Made by a program: the position numbers and the translations under genes
Shown here: positions 43,177 to 50,415 of the stretch, in pieces
Numbering within the stretch: position 1 is the stretch's first letter
Layout of the letters: each line of letters opens with the position of its first letter
The notes under the pieces: generated by a model
What the model saw: only the letters and a program-made list of their open reading frames with translations
Told to the model about the DNA's origin: nothing
Database searches by the model: none
Origin: Maritalea mediterranea
GTDB lineage: Bacteria; Pseudomonadota; Alphaproteobacteria; Rhizobiales; Devosiaceae
Direction: 5' to 3'
NCBI RefSeq assembly: GCF_021568695.1
Contig: NZ_JAKGTI010000003.1
Location: 336,043 to 400,042 of the forward strand
DNA: 64,000 nt

Positions 43177-44892
43177 CTACCCCGTCCCAAACTGCGCGAA
43201 ATGCAATTCTGCATAGGCGCCTTTTTTCGCCAATAGTTCTTCGTGGCTGCCCTGTTCAATGATGCGGTTGTTGCTGACCACCATGATCCGGTCCGCATTG
43301 CGGATGGTGGCGAGGCGGTGGGCGACCACCAGCGTGGTTCGGCCTTTTGAAAGCTCATTGAGCGCGTTTTGAATGGCGACTTCGGTGGCCGTGTCCAAGG
43401 CAGATGTGGCTTCGTCCAGCACCAGAATGGGCGGGTTTTTCAAAAAGATCCGCGCAATGGCCAGGCGTTGTTTTTGCCCGCCGGAGAGTTTGACCCCGCG
43501 CTCGCCCACTACAGTGTCCAGCCCTTCGGGCAGGGATAGCACATAGGTGTTGAGCGCGGCGCGTTTCAGCGCTTCCATAATCTCGTCATCACTGGCGTCC
43601 AGTTTGCCATAGGCGATGTTTTCGCGGATGGTGCCACCGAACAAAAACACATCCTGCGCCACAATGCCGATCTGGGCGCGCAGGGATTGTTGGGTGACAT
43701 CGCGAATATCCACCCCATCAATGGTGATGGTACCGCCATCCAGTTCATAGAAACGCGGCAGCAGCGAGCAGAGGGTGGTTTTGCCCGCGCCGGAAGGGCC
43801 AACAAAGGCCACGGTCTCGCCCGCCTTGATTTCAAACGACAGGTCGTCGAACAGGCGATCATTGCCATAGCCGAAACGGATATTGTTATAGGCAATCTCA
43901 CCTTTCACATCGCCCAATTCTCTGGCGTTGGGGCGGTCGGCAATGTCGGGGCGCGTGTCGATCAGCTCGGTAAAGCGCCGGAACCCGGCAATGCCTTTGG
44001 GGTAGCTTTCCAGCACCGAGGTGATCTTGTCGATCGGGCGGAAAAACAGATTCACCAGCAGCAAAAAGCTGACAAAGCCGCCATAGCTCAATTCGCCAAT
44101 GGTTACGAAATAAGTGCCGGCCAGCATTGTCAGCACAATGATAAAGCGGGTGTTGAAATAGGTGAGGGCAATGCTCGCCGTCATATAGCGATAAGCACTG
44201 AGCTTGGTGCTGCGATAGTTGGCATTGTTGTGCTCAAACAAATGCCGCTCATGGTCCTCATTGGCAAAGGCTTTCACCACCCGCACCCCGCCCACGCTCT
44301 CGGCAATGCGGGTGTTGAAATCGCCCACCTGCCGAAACAGGGTGCGCATATTCTGGGTCATGCGGGTGCCATAATGGCCAATGGTCCAGGTCATGATCGG
44401 CACCACGAACACTGAAATCAGCGCCAGTTTCCAATGCACCATAAACATCAGCGCAAATGCGCCCACAAAGGTCATGATGGCGATAAACAGATCTTCCGGG
44501 CCATGGTGGGCAATCTCGCCCACTTCTTCCAAATCCTTGGTGACATTGGTGATCAGATTGCCGGTTTTATGATTGTCGAAATAGCTGAAGCTGAGCTTTT
44601 GGATATGGTCGAAGGCCTGCCGCCGCATATCGGTTTCAATGGAGATGCCCAGCGCATGGCCCCAATAGTTCACAATGCCCATCAGGCCGGTATTGACGGA
44701 ATAGACCAATAGCAGCGCGGCGGCTGCGGCAAAAATCAGCGTCCAGTTCTGGCTGGGCAGCAATTGATCCACAAAGGCTTGCACCGCGACGGGGAAGCCC
44801 AGCTCCAACAAGCCCGCTAGGACGGCACAGCCAAAATCAAGAAAAAACAGGCCCTTATAGGGCGCATAATAGCTAAAAAAACGACGTAACAT
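43177..44892 (-). CDS. MsbA-like ABC exporter (fused permease and ATPase)
   Basis: This 571-residue half-transporter has six membrane segments (residues ~1-310) and an ATPase domain: Walker A GPSGAGKTTL, Q-loop VAQDVFLFGGTIRENIAYG, signature LSGGQKQRLAIARI, Walker B ILVLDEATSALD and H-loop VAHRLATIRNAD. It works as a homodimer or with a partner. Lipid, peptide and drug exporters share this architecture, so the substrate is open; I did not use msbA as a name because no lipid A gene is nearby. It is a single-gene unit, upstream and divergent from the ArsR regulator. Confidence 0.88.
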   Translation of the reverse strand: MLRRFFSYYAPYKGLFFLDFGCAVLAGLLELGFPVAVQAFVDQLLPSQNWTLIFAAAAALLLVYSVNTGLMGIVNYWGHALGISIETDMRRQAFDHIQKLSFSYFDNHKTGNLITNVTKDLEEVGEIAHHGPEDLFIAIMTFVGAFALMFMVHWKLALISVFVVPIMTWTIGHYGTRMTQNMRTLFRQVGDFNTRIAESVGGVRVVKAFANEDHERHLFEHNNANYRSTKLSAYRYMTASIALTYFNTRFIIVLTMLAGTYFVTIGELSYGGFVSFLLLVNLFFRPIDKITSVLESYPKGIAGFRRFTELIDTRPDIADRPNARELGDVKGEIAYNNIRFGYGNDRLFDDLSFEIKAGETVAFVGPSGAGKTTLCSLLPRFYELDGGTITIDGVDIRDVTQQSLRAQIGIVAQDVFLFGGTIRENIAYGKLDASDDEIMEALKRAALNTYVLSLPEGLDTVVGERGVKLSGGQKQRLAIARIFLKNPPILVLDEATSALDTATEVAIQNALNELSKGRTTLVVAHRLATIRNADRIMVVSNNRIIEQGSHEELLAKKGAYAELHFAQFGTG

Positions 44893-45049
44893 TGTGCAAG
44901 GCCAAAGGCTGATGTCGAACAGGATTGTGCTCAGGCGAGCCGGTCAGAATTTCAGAAGCTCGGGATTTGGGCAATGGCGTTTCACGCTTCAGGCCAGCTT
45001 GATCGCCACTTCCTTTTTCAACGTGATCTAAATGCACCACAAATTTAGT

Positions 45050-45082
45050 TTGACAGAGCCTAAATTTCGAGATATCTAGAAA
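45050..45082 (+). promoter_or_regulatory. Promoter and operator of the ArsR-permease operon
   Basis: TTGACA (45050-45055), a 17-bp spacer and TATCTA (45073-45078) form a promoter. The -10 element lies inside an 18-bp dyad TTTCGAGATATCTAGAAA (45065-45082) with one mismatched pair, in the position expected for an ArsR-family autorepressor. The regulator begins at 45114. Confidence 0.65.
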
Positions 45083-45113
45083 TATAGAAATAATATTTGA
45101 TTGGAAAACAACC

Positions 45114-45458
45114 ATGATTGTTGAACTTGAACGCGCAGCACAGGCCTTTTCGGCCATGGGGTCGGAACCCCGGCTGCAAGTGTTGCTGTGTCTGGTGCGG
45201 GCGGGTGATGCCGGGTTGCTGGTGGGCGATATCCAATCGCGCACGGGCATTCCTGCCTCCACGCTGAACCACCATCTCAAATTTATGGCGGCGGCAGGCC
45301 TGATTGATCAGGAAAAGCAGGGCCGCACTATCGTCAATCGCGCCAATTTTGACTTTTTGGCGCATGTGGGCAGCTTTATCACCGATCAATGCTGCGCCGA
45401 CGCCTCGCTGGTTGGTGGACCTTCGGCGACAGCTTTCAAGGAAAAAAACAATGTCTGA
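45114..45458 (+). CDS. ArsR-family metalloregulator
   Basis: This 114-residue winged-helix repressor has the ArsR pattern: AFSAMGSEPRLQVLLCLVRA, VGDIQSRTGIPASTLNHHLK (recognition helix), MAAAGLIDQEKQGRTIVNRA. A CC pair near the C-terminus (TDQCCADASL) could bind As(III) or another soft metal; the usual ELCVCDL site in the middle helix is absent. Its end overlaps the permease gene by 8 bp, and a promoter-operator lies just upstream, so it probably represses both genes until its metal binds. Confidence 0.87.
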   Translation: MIVELERAAQAFSAMGSEPRLQVLLCLVRAGDAGLLVGDIQSRTGIPASTLNHHLKFMAAAGLIDQEKQGRTIVNRANFDFLAHVGSFITDQCCADASLVGGPSATAFKEKNNV

Positions 45459-46488
45459 TATTTCTGCGCGTCAGCCGGTCACGCCTGGCAGTCTTTTCAA
45501 ATTTTTCACGCAGGTGCCGGTGATGATCGCCATCATTCTGGCGCTCGTGGCCGTGCTGGATTGGTTTAACTTTGGGCCTATTGTGCGGTTCGCCCTTGAA
45601 GCCTTTTTGTCTACTTTGCCTTTTCTTTTGGTGGCGGTGCTGCTGATCGGCTATCTCAAAGCCACTGGCGCTGAAGGCGTTATTGGCAAAGCCTTTGAGG
45701 GGCGCGAAGTGCAAATGATCTTTATGGCTGCCTTGGTGGGCGGGTTGGCGCCCTTCTGTTCATGTCAGGTGATCCCCTTTATCGCCGGCTTGTTGACCGT
45801 GGGGGCCCCCATTTCGGCAGTTATGGCCTTTTGGCTGTCGTCCCCTTTGATTGACCCGCCCACCTTTGTCATCACCGGGTCCGTACTCGGTTGGGAATTT
45901 GCCATCTCCAAGGCCGTGTTTGCGGTGTCACTTGGCCTTTTGGGGGGCTTTGGCCTCAAATTTGTCGGCCAGCGCGGCGCCTTGGCCGATCCGCTTAAAG
46001 CTGACTATCGCAGATCCACATGCGGCGCGTCCAAGTTTAAAGGCACACCCAAATGGGCCTTTTGGCGAGAGCAGGACCGCGTGGGCGTGTTCAAGAAAGA
46101 AGGGTTGAGCAACCTGACCTTCCTCGGCAAATGGCTCGCCTTTGCTTATGTGCTCGAAGCGCTGCTGGTGACCTATGTGCCTGCGTCATTGGTGGCGCAA
46201 TTTGTTGGCGGCGAGGGCATTTTGCCCATCGGGTTGGCCGCCTTGGTTGGTGCTCCGGCCTATTTGAACTCCTATGCGGCGGTGCCGCTGGTGGATGGGC
46301 TGTTGGACCAAGGCATGAGCGCGGGTGCGGCCATGAGCTTTATGATCGCTGGTTCGGTCAGCTCCATACCGGCCATGACCGCGGTGTTCTCACTGGTGAA
46401 AAAGCAGATTTTCGCCACTTATCTGGCCCTTGGCATCGGTGGTGCGATGCTGTTTGGTGTTGTCTATCAAATACTGATGGGCAGCTAG
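45451..46488 (+). CDS. COG0701/DUF318 permease (ArsP-like)
   Basis: This 345-residue membrane protein has about eight to ten hydrophobic segments and the family hallmark PFCSCQVIPFIAGLL (CxC within a membrane segment) plus a repeat-like second half with GAPAYLNSYAAVPLV. COG0701 permeases include ArsP, which exports trivalent organoarsenicals. An ArsR gene directly upstream, overlapping by 8 bp, supports efflux of a thiol-reactive metal or metalloid compound. The ATG at 45451 is used; the open frame upstream runs inside arsR. Which compound is exported is not determined. Confidence 0.82.
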   Translation: MSDISARQPVTPGSLFKFFTQVPVMIAIILALVAVLDWFNFGPIVRFALEAFLSTLPFLLVAVLLIGYLKATGAEGVIGKAFEGREVQMIFMAALVGGLAPFCSCQVIPFIAGLLTVGAPISAVMAFWLSSPLIDPPTFVITGSVLGWEFAISKAVFAVSLGLLGGFGLKFVGQRGALADPLKADYRRSTCGASKFKGTPKWAFWREQDRVGVFKKEGLSNLTFLGKWLAFAYVLEALLVTYVPASLVAQFVGGEGILPIGLAALVGAPAYLNSYAAVPLVDGLLDQGMSAGAAMSFMIAGSVSSIPAMTAVFSLVKKQIFATYLALGIGGAMLFGVVYQILMGS

Positions 46489-46515
46489 CAAAGCGACACC
46501 AACGAAAGTTTAGAT

Positions 46516-46552
46516 AAGAGGCAGTGCATTTTCCTTTGCACTGCCTCTTTTT
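46516..46552 (+). terminator. Rho-independent terminator of the ArsR-permease operon
   Basis: A thirteen-pair stem AAGAGGCAGTGCA with its complement and an eight-base loop (46516-46549) leads into TTTTT. It lies ~28 bp after the permease stop. Confidence 0.92.
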
Positions 46553-46585
46553 CGGCGTTACTCCTAGTGAAAAATTAATGCATCC

Positions 46586-46604
46586 AAAATTGCATTCCAA
46601 TTTT
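46586..46604 (+). promoter_or_regulatory. Inverted repeat upstream of sdaA (candidate operator)
   Basis: AAAATTG-CATTC-CAATTTT is a perfect 7-bp inverted repeat, 31 bp before the sdaA start, in an AT-rich gap. No family of regulator can be assigned. Confidence 0.4.
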
Positions 46605-46635
46605 GAGTATTGCAATAAGCTAGGGAAGAGATGAT

Positions 46636-48030
46636 ATGTTCGTTAGCGTCTTTGACGTCTTTAAGGTCTCGATTGGGCCGTCCTCGTCTCATACGATGGG
46701 ACCCATGGTGGCGGCGAAACAGTTTTTGGAACATCTTGTAAAAAACAAAGGTCGTTTTGATCGCGGCGACCGCTGCCATATTGAATGCCAACTGCAAGGT
46801 TCACTGGCTTTTACCGGCAAGGGCCACGCCACGGACCAGGCGGTGCTGTTCGGCCTTTTGGGCTTTTCACCAGAAACATTTGATCGGGCGGAGGCTGAAG
46901 ATAAGCTTGAACTTTTGCGTATTGGCAAAGAGATCGAGCCAACGTCTGGGTTGAAAATCGGGCTCGAAGCTGAAAATGCGATTGTCTTTGATTATGATAC
47001 GCAGGACCTGGCGCATCCAAACAGCATGGTTTTGAGCCTGAAAGACGAAGCTGGGGAAGTGCGCTATAGCCAAACCTATTTGTCTATCGGCGGCGGTTTT
47101 GTCATGACAGCGGACGAATATGAAGCGTCCGAACAATTGCCCGTGACCGATGTGGTCTCGGTGCCCTATCCTTTTAAAAATGCCAATCAGATGCTGGAGA
47201 TGGGCAAAAAGAGTGGCAAAAGCATAATTGAAATGAAGCGGGCCAACGAGCTTTCGCATATGAGTGAGACGGACCTTGAATTGGGGTTGAAAAAGCTCTG
47301 GCAGGTTATGGACAATTGCATTGAGCGCGGTTTGGGCAGCGATGGCACCTTGCCTGGTGGGCTAAAGGTGCGTCGTCGCGCGGCTGGCGTGCGCCGCAAA
47401 TTGCTTGACGAGCGCGGCACCAATCTGCAAATGCCCCATGCGGTGAATGACTGGATTTCGCTATATGCCATGGCGGTGAATGAGGAAAATGCCGCTGGCG
47501 GTCAGGTGGTGACGTCGCCCACCAATGGCGCCGCCGGGGTGTTCCCCGCCGTGACAAAATATTATTTGGACCATGTGCCCGGCGCGACCCAGAAGAAGGT
47601 TTATGACATGTTGTTGGCTGGCGCAGCCATTGGCGGCCTGATCAAACATAATGCGTCAATTTCCGGCGCGGAAGTGGGCTGTCAGGGTGAAGTCGGCTCG
47701 GCTTCGGCCATGGCCGCCGCCGCTCTATGTGCCGTGTTGGGCGGCACCAATGAGCAGATCGAAAACGCGTCCGAGATTGCGCTCGAGCATCATTTGGGCA
47801 TGACCTGCGATCCGGTGAACGGCTTGGTGCAGGTGCCCTGCATCGAGCGCAACGGCCTTGGCGCCATCAAAGCGGTCGCCGCGGCCTCATTGGCGCTCAA
47901 TGGGGATGGCACGCACGTGATTTCTCTCGATGCCTGTATCAAGACCATGTATGAGACCGGCAAAGATATGGACAACCGCTATAAGGAAACCTCCCTTGGC
48001 GGTCTCTCTGTCAATTATACGGCGTGTTAG
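46636..48030 (+). CDS. sdaA: L-serine ammonia-lyase (iron-sulfur)
   Basis: The enzyme converts L-serine to pyruvate and ammonia, using a [4Fe-4S] cluster. The 464-residue protein is the single-chain form: N-terminal FDVFKVSIGPSSSHTMGPMV, central NWISLYAMAVNEENAAGG-like VNDWISLYAMAVNEENAAGG, SPTNGAAGVFPAV, and C-terminal cluster cysteines in GAEVGCQGEVG (~349), MTCDPVNG (~391) and VQVPCIERNG (~402). An AGGGAAGAG site precedes the ATG. A short FGE-like gene follows after 29 bp and is probably co-transcribed. Confidence 0.95.
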   Translation: MFVSVFDVFKVSIGPSSSHTMGPMVAAKQFLEHLVKNKGRFDRGDRCHIECQLQGSLAFTGKGHATDQAVLFGLLGFSPETFDRAEAEDKLELLRIGKEIEPTSGLKIGLEAENAIVFDYDTQDLAHPNSMVLSLKDEAGEVRYSQTYLSIGGGFVMTADEYEASEQLPVTDVVSVPYPFKNANQMLEMGKKSGKSIIEMKRANELSHMSETDLELGLKKLWQVMDNCIERGLGSDGTLPGGLKVRRRAAGVRRKLLDERGTNLQMPHAVNDWISLYAMAVNEENAAGGQVVTSPTNGAAGVFPAVTKYYLDHVPGATQKKVYDMLLAGAAIGGLIKHNASISGAEVGCQGEVGSASAMAAAALCAVLGGTNEQIENASEIALEHHLGMTCDPVNGLVQVPCIERNGLGAIKAVAAASLALNGDGTHVISLDACIKTMYETGKDMDNRYKETSLGGLSVNYTAC

Positions 48031-48059
48031 GAGCGGATTGATGAAAGGAAAAGCGCACT

Positions 48060-48755
48060 GTGGCCCCTTTGGATTTGGACAATGTTTTAGCTGACTTTGT
48101 TGGGCTTGAGGGCGGTCGCGTGGATTTGCGCGATGATCGTCTTCAGGCCAAATGGCAAGTTGAGCTCAAACCCTTCTGCCTTTCCAAATATCCCGTCACG
48201 CAAGCGCTTTACCATCAGATCACCGGCCATAATCCGGCAAAATTCACCGGCGCAGGTCGCCCGGTTGAGCATGTCTCCTGGTATGATGCGGTGCAGTTCT
48301 GCAATCAAATCTCCAGCCATTTTCATTTGGCGCCGGTCTATCAGATTGGCGCCAATAGGGATCATGTCGTTGCTGATGCGGGCGCGAACGGGTTTCGACT
48401 GCCCACCGATGCGGAGTGGCAGTTTGCTGCACTGGGCGGGCAAACCGCGCCGCTTTATGGGCCGATCGAAGAGATCGCCTGGTTTAAGCAAAATTCAGGC
48501 GGCAGCACGCAACCCGTCGGGCAGAAGATAGCCAACGCCTATGGTTTGCACGATATGCTGGGCAATGTGTGGGAATGGTGTTTCGACGTTTATGACCCCG
48601 AAGTCTATGGCAGCTATCGCTTTTTCCGCGGCGGCGGTTGGAACGATCCGGAGCGCGGATGCCTGGCCACGAACCGACGGCGCAGCCTACCGACCTATGA
48701 CATAGACGATCTCGGATTCCGGTTGGCGCGCAATAAGCGCCAAGAAAAGGATTGA
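48060..48755 (+). CDS. FGE/SUMF1-domain protein
   Basis: The 231-residue protein is one formylglycine-generating-enzyme (SUMF1) domain: KPFCLSKYPVTQALYHQITG, PVEHVSWYDAVQFCN, GFRLPTDAEWQFAALGG, GLHDMLGNVWEWCFDVYDP, RFFRGGGWND and a GFRLAR ending. The C-terminal region that in true FGE carries two active-site cysteines has only one near the matching place (ERGCLATNRR), so it is unlikely to make formylglycine. No signal peptide. Relatives include ergothioneine-type sulfoxide synthase domains and many unknowns. It starts with GTG (48060), with GAAAGGA before it, 29 bp after sdaA. Confidence 0.82.
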   Translation: MAPLDLDNVLADFVGLEGGRVDLRDDRLQAKWQVELKPFCLSKYPVTQALYHQITGHNPAKFTGAGRPVEHVSWYDAVQFCNQISSHFHLAPVYQIGANRDHVVADAGANGFRLPTDAEWQFAALGGQTAPLYGPIEEIAWFKQNSGGSTQPVGQKIANAYGLHDMLGNVWEWCFDVYDPEVYGSYRFFRGGGWNDPERGCLATNRRRSLPTYDIDDLGFRLARNKRQEKD

Positions 48756-48782
48756 CCTCAACTTGACTTGAGGTTGTAGATC
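48752..48782 (+). promoter_or_regulatory. SoxR-like promoter of the MFS gene
   Basis: TTGACC (48752-48757) and TAGATC (48777-48782) are 19 bp apart, the MerR-family spacing. Between them lies CCTCAACTTGACTTGAGG (48756-48773), which matches the E. coli soxS SoxR box CCTCAAGTTAACTTGAGG at 16 of 18 positions. The promoter begins at the stop codon of the FGE-like gene. No soxR gene is in the window. Confidence 0.72.
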
Positions 48783-48815
48783 AAAGGGCATGGCTCATTT
48801 TTGAAGGAGTTAGCT

Positions 48816-50033
48816 ATGCCCTTTTCCCTCCTATCCACTTCCGTATTGCGTGATCCACGCGGCATCGCCCTGTTGCTGGCTGCCACGCTCACCACCATGG
48901 CCAATGCCACCATCAGCCCGGCACTGGCCGGGTTGGAATTGCGCTTTGCCGATCATCCGCATGTGGCGTTGCTCACCCGCCTGTTGGTGCCTGCGCCCTC
49001 CATCAGCGTGGTGCTGTTTGCCCCCTTTATCGGCATATTGGCTGATCGGGTCGGGCGACGAATGCTTTTATTATCGGGCGTTATGCTTTTCGTGCTTAGT
49101 GGTCTGGCGGGCGTGATCCTGCCGGATCTTAATAGTATTTTTGCGTCTCGCCTGGTGATGGGCGTGGCCGTGGCGTTGATCATGACGGCGCAAACCGCCC
49201 TGATCGGCGACTATTTTGAAGGCGACCAGCGCCAGCAATTGATGGGGCTGCAAGTTTCCGCCCGCAATTTTGGTGGCTTTGTCGCCATCTTTCTGGCCGG
49301 GCTGCTGGCGGCAATTGCGCCGGAATATGCCTTTTTGCTCTATGGGCTGGCCGCGCTGTTTTTGCCGCTGATGTGGCGGGTGATCGTCGATCCACCGCGC
49401 TTGAGCGCCGCGCAACAGGCTGCTGCTGCTAACGCTCGGCCTGCGCCACAACCGGGTTGGCAATTGGTCTTACTTGGCATGATCCTGTTGCAGATGCTGA
49501 CCAGCCTGATCTTTTTCGTCATGCCCACCCAATTGCCCTTCTTTCTGAAAAGCCTGGGGCTGGACCCGGCGCTGGCCACCGGCAATGTGCTTGGCGCACT
49601 CACCATATCCGGCGGCATTGCGGCGCTGCTTTATGCGCGTTTGCACAGGCGTATTGGCGCGGCGGGCACACTGGGGCTGGGCTATGGCATTATGGCCACA
49701 GGGTTCATGGTGTTGATGGTCGCTGCCAGTTTCTGGCTGGCGTTTGCTGGGGCCATTCTGGTGGGCTGGGGCTTTGCGTCGGCGATGCCCAATTTTGTCG
49801 CCATCGCCTTAAAAGTTACCCCAGCCCAACATCGCGGTCGTGCCGGCGGCTTGCTCACCATGTCGGTCTTTCTGGGGCAGATCATTTCGCCTTTCGTCAG
49901 CATGGCTTTGATCAGCCGCCATGGTTTTGTCGGACTATACAGCTTAATTTCAGTCACACTGGCAGTATTTGCTTGTATTGGAGTGATGTGCGCCTGGCGT
50001 TTGCGCTGCTCAAAGATCGCGGTTCTGCAATGA
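48816..50033 (+). CDS. Major facilitator superfamily efflux transporter
   Basis: This 405-residue protein has twelve hydrophobic segments and the MFS loop motif APFIGILADRVGRRMLLLSG between segments 2 and 3. The drug-efflux motif region around ARNFGGFVAIFLAGLLAAIA follows. It is likely a proton-driven exporter of small organic compounds, but the substrate is unknown. AAGGAG precedes the ATG at 48816. The SoxR-like promoter suggests induction by redox-active compounds, as for SoxR-controlled efflux pumps elsewhere. It converges with the GFA gene. Confidence 0.87.
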   Translation: MPFSLLSTSVLRDPRGIALLLAATLTTMANATISPALAGLELRFADHPHVALLTRLLVPAPSISVVLFAPFIGILADRVGRRMLLLSGVMLFVLSGLAGVILPDLNSIFASRLVMGVAVALIMTAQTALIGDYFEGDQRQQLMGLQVSARNFGGFVAIFLAGLLAAIAPEYAFLLYGLAALFLPLMWRVIVDPPRLSAAQQAAAANARPAPQPGWQLVLLGMILLQMLTSLIFFVMPTQLPFFLKSLGLDPALATGNVLGALTISGGIAALLYARLHRRIGAAGTLGLGYGIMATGFMVLMVAASFWLAFAGAILVGWGFASAMPNFVAIALKVTPAQHRGRAGGLLTMSVFLGQIISPFVSMALISRHGFVGLYSLISVTLAVFACIGVMCAWRLRCSKIAVLQ

Positions 50034-50052
50034 GTTGAAACCGGAATATGCC

Positions 50053-50415
50053 CTAATCCAGATGCGTCCACGTATCCGCGCCGTCGAAATGGCGGACGCG
50101 GATGCTGTTGATCACGTCGAGATCGGCCATGTTCAGATTGACGGCCATGCGGCTTTCGCCCGGGGTAGCCAGTTGCTGCCACAGGATTGAGGTGCCGCAT
50201 GTGTTGCAGGTGCGGAAGTCCAGTTCCATATCGCCGTGCGAGTAGGAGATGCTGGTACTGTCGTTCAGGCCTTTAAGCTTGATGTTGCTGGCGTCTGAAT
50301 AAATCCACAAAGTGCCCAAGCGGCGGCAGATCGAGCAATTGCAGCGATTGGCATATGGCGGGGTGTCGTTAAACTCATAGGAGATTTGGCCGCAATGGCA
50401 GGTGCCCTTGATCAT
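50053..50415 (-). CDS. GFA-family zinc protein (CENP-V/GFA domain)
   Basis: The 120-residue protein has the full set of GFA zinc-binding cysteines: TCHCG (C6, C8), RCNCSICRR (C25, C27, C30) and TCNTCG (C70, C73). The family takes its name from glutathione-dependent formaldehyde-activating enzyme, but that activity is disputed and most members are uncharacterised. Its ATG follows the flhA stop with no gap (TAAATG), the same joint found between other genes in this flagellar operon, so it is probably read as the last gene of that operon. Whether it has anything to do with motility is unknown. Confidence 0.87.
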   Translation of the reverse strand: MIKGTCHCGQISYEFNDTPPYANRCNCSICRRLGTLWIYSDASNIKLKGLNDSTSISYSHGDMELDFRTCNTCGTSILWQQLATPGESRMAVNLNMADLDVINSIRVRHFDGADTWTHLD

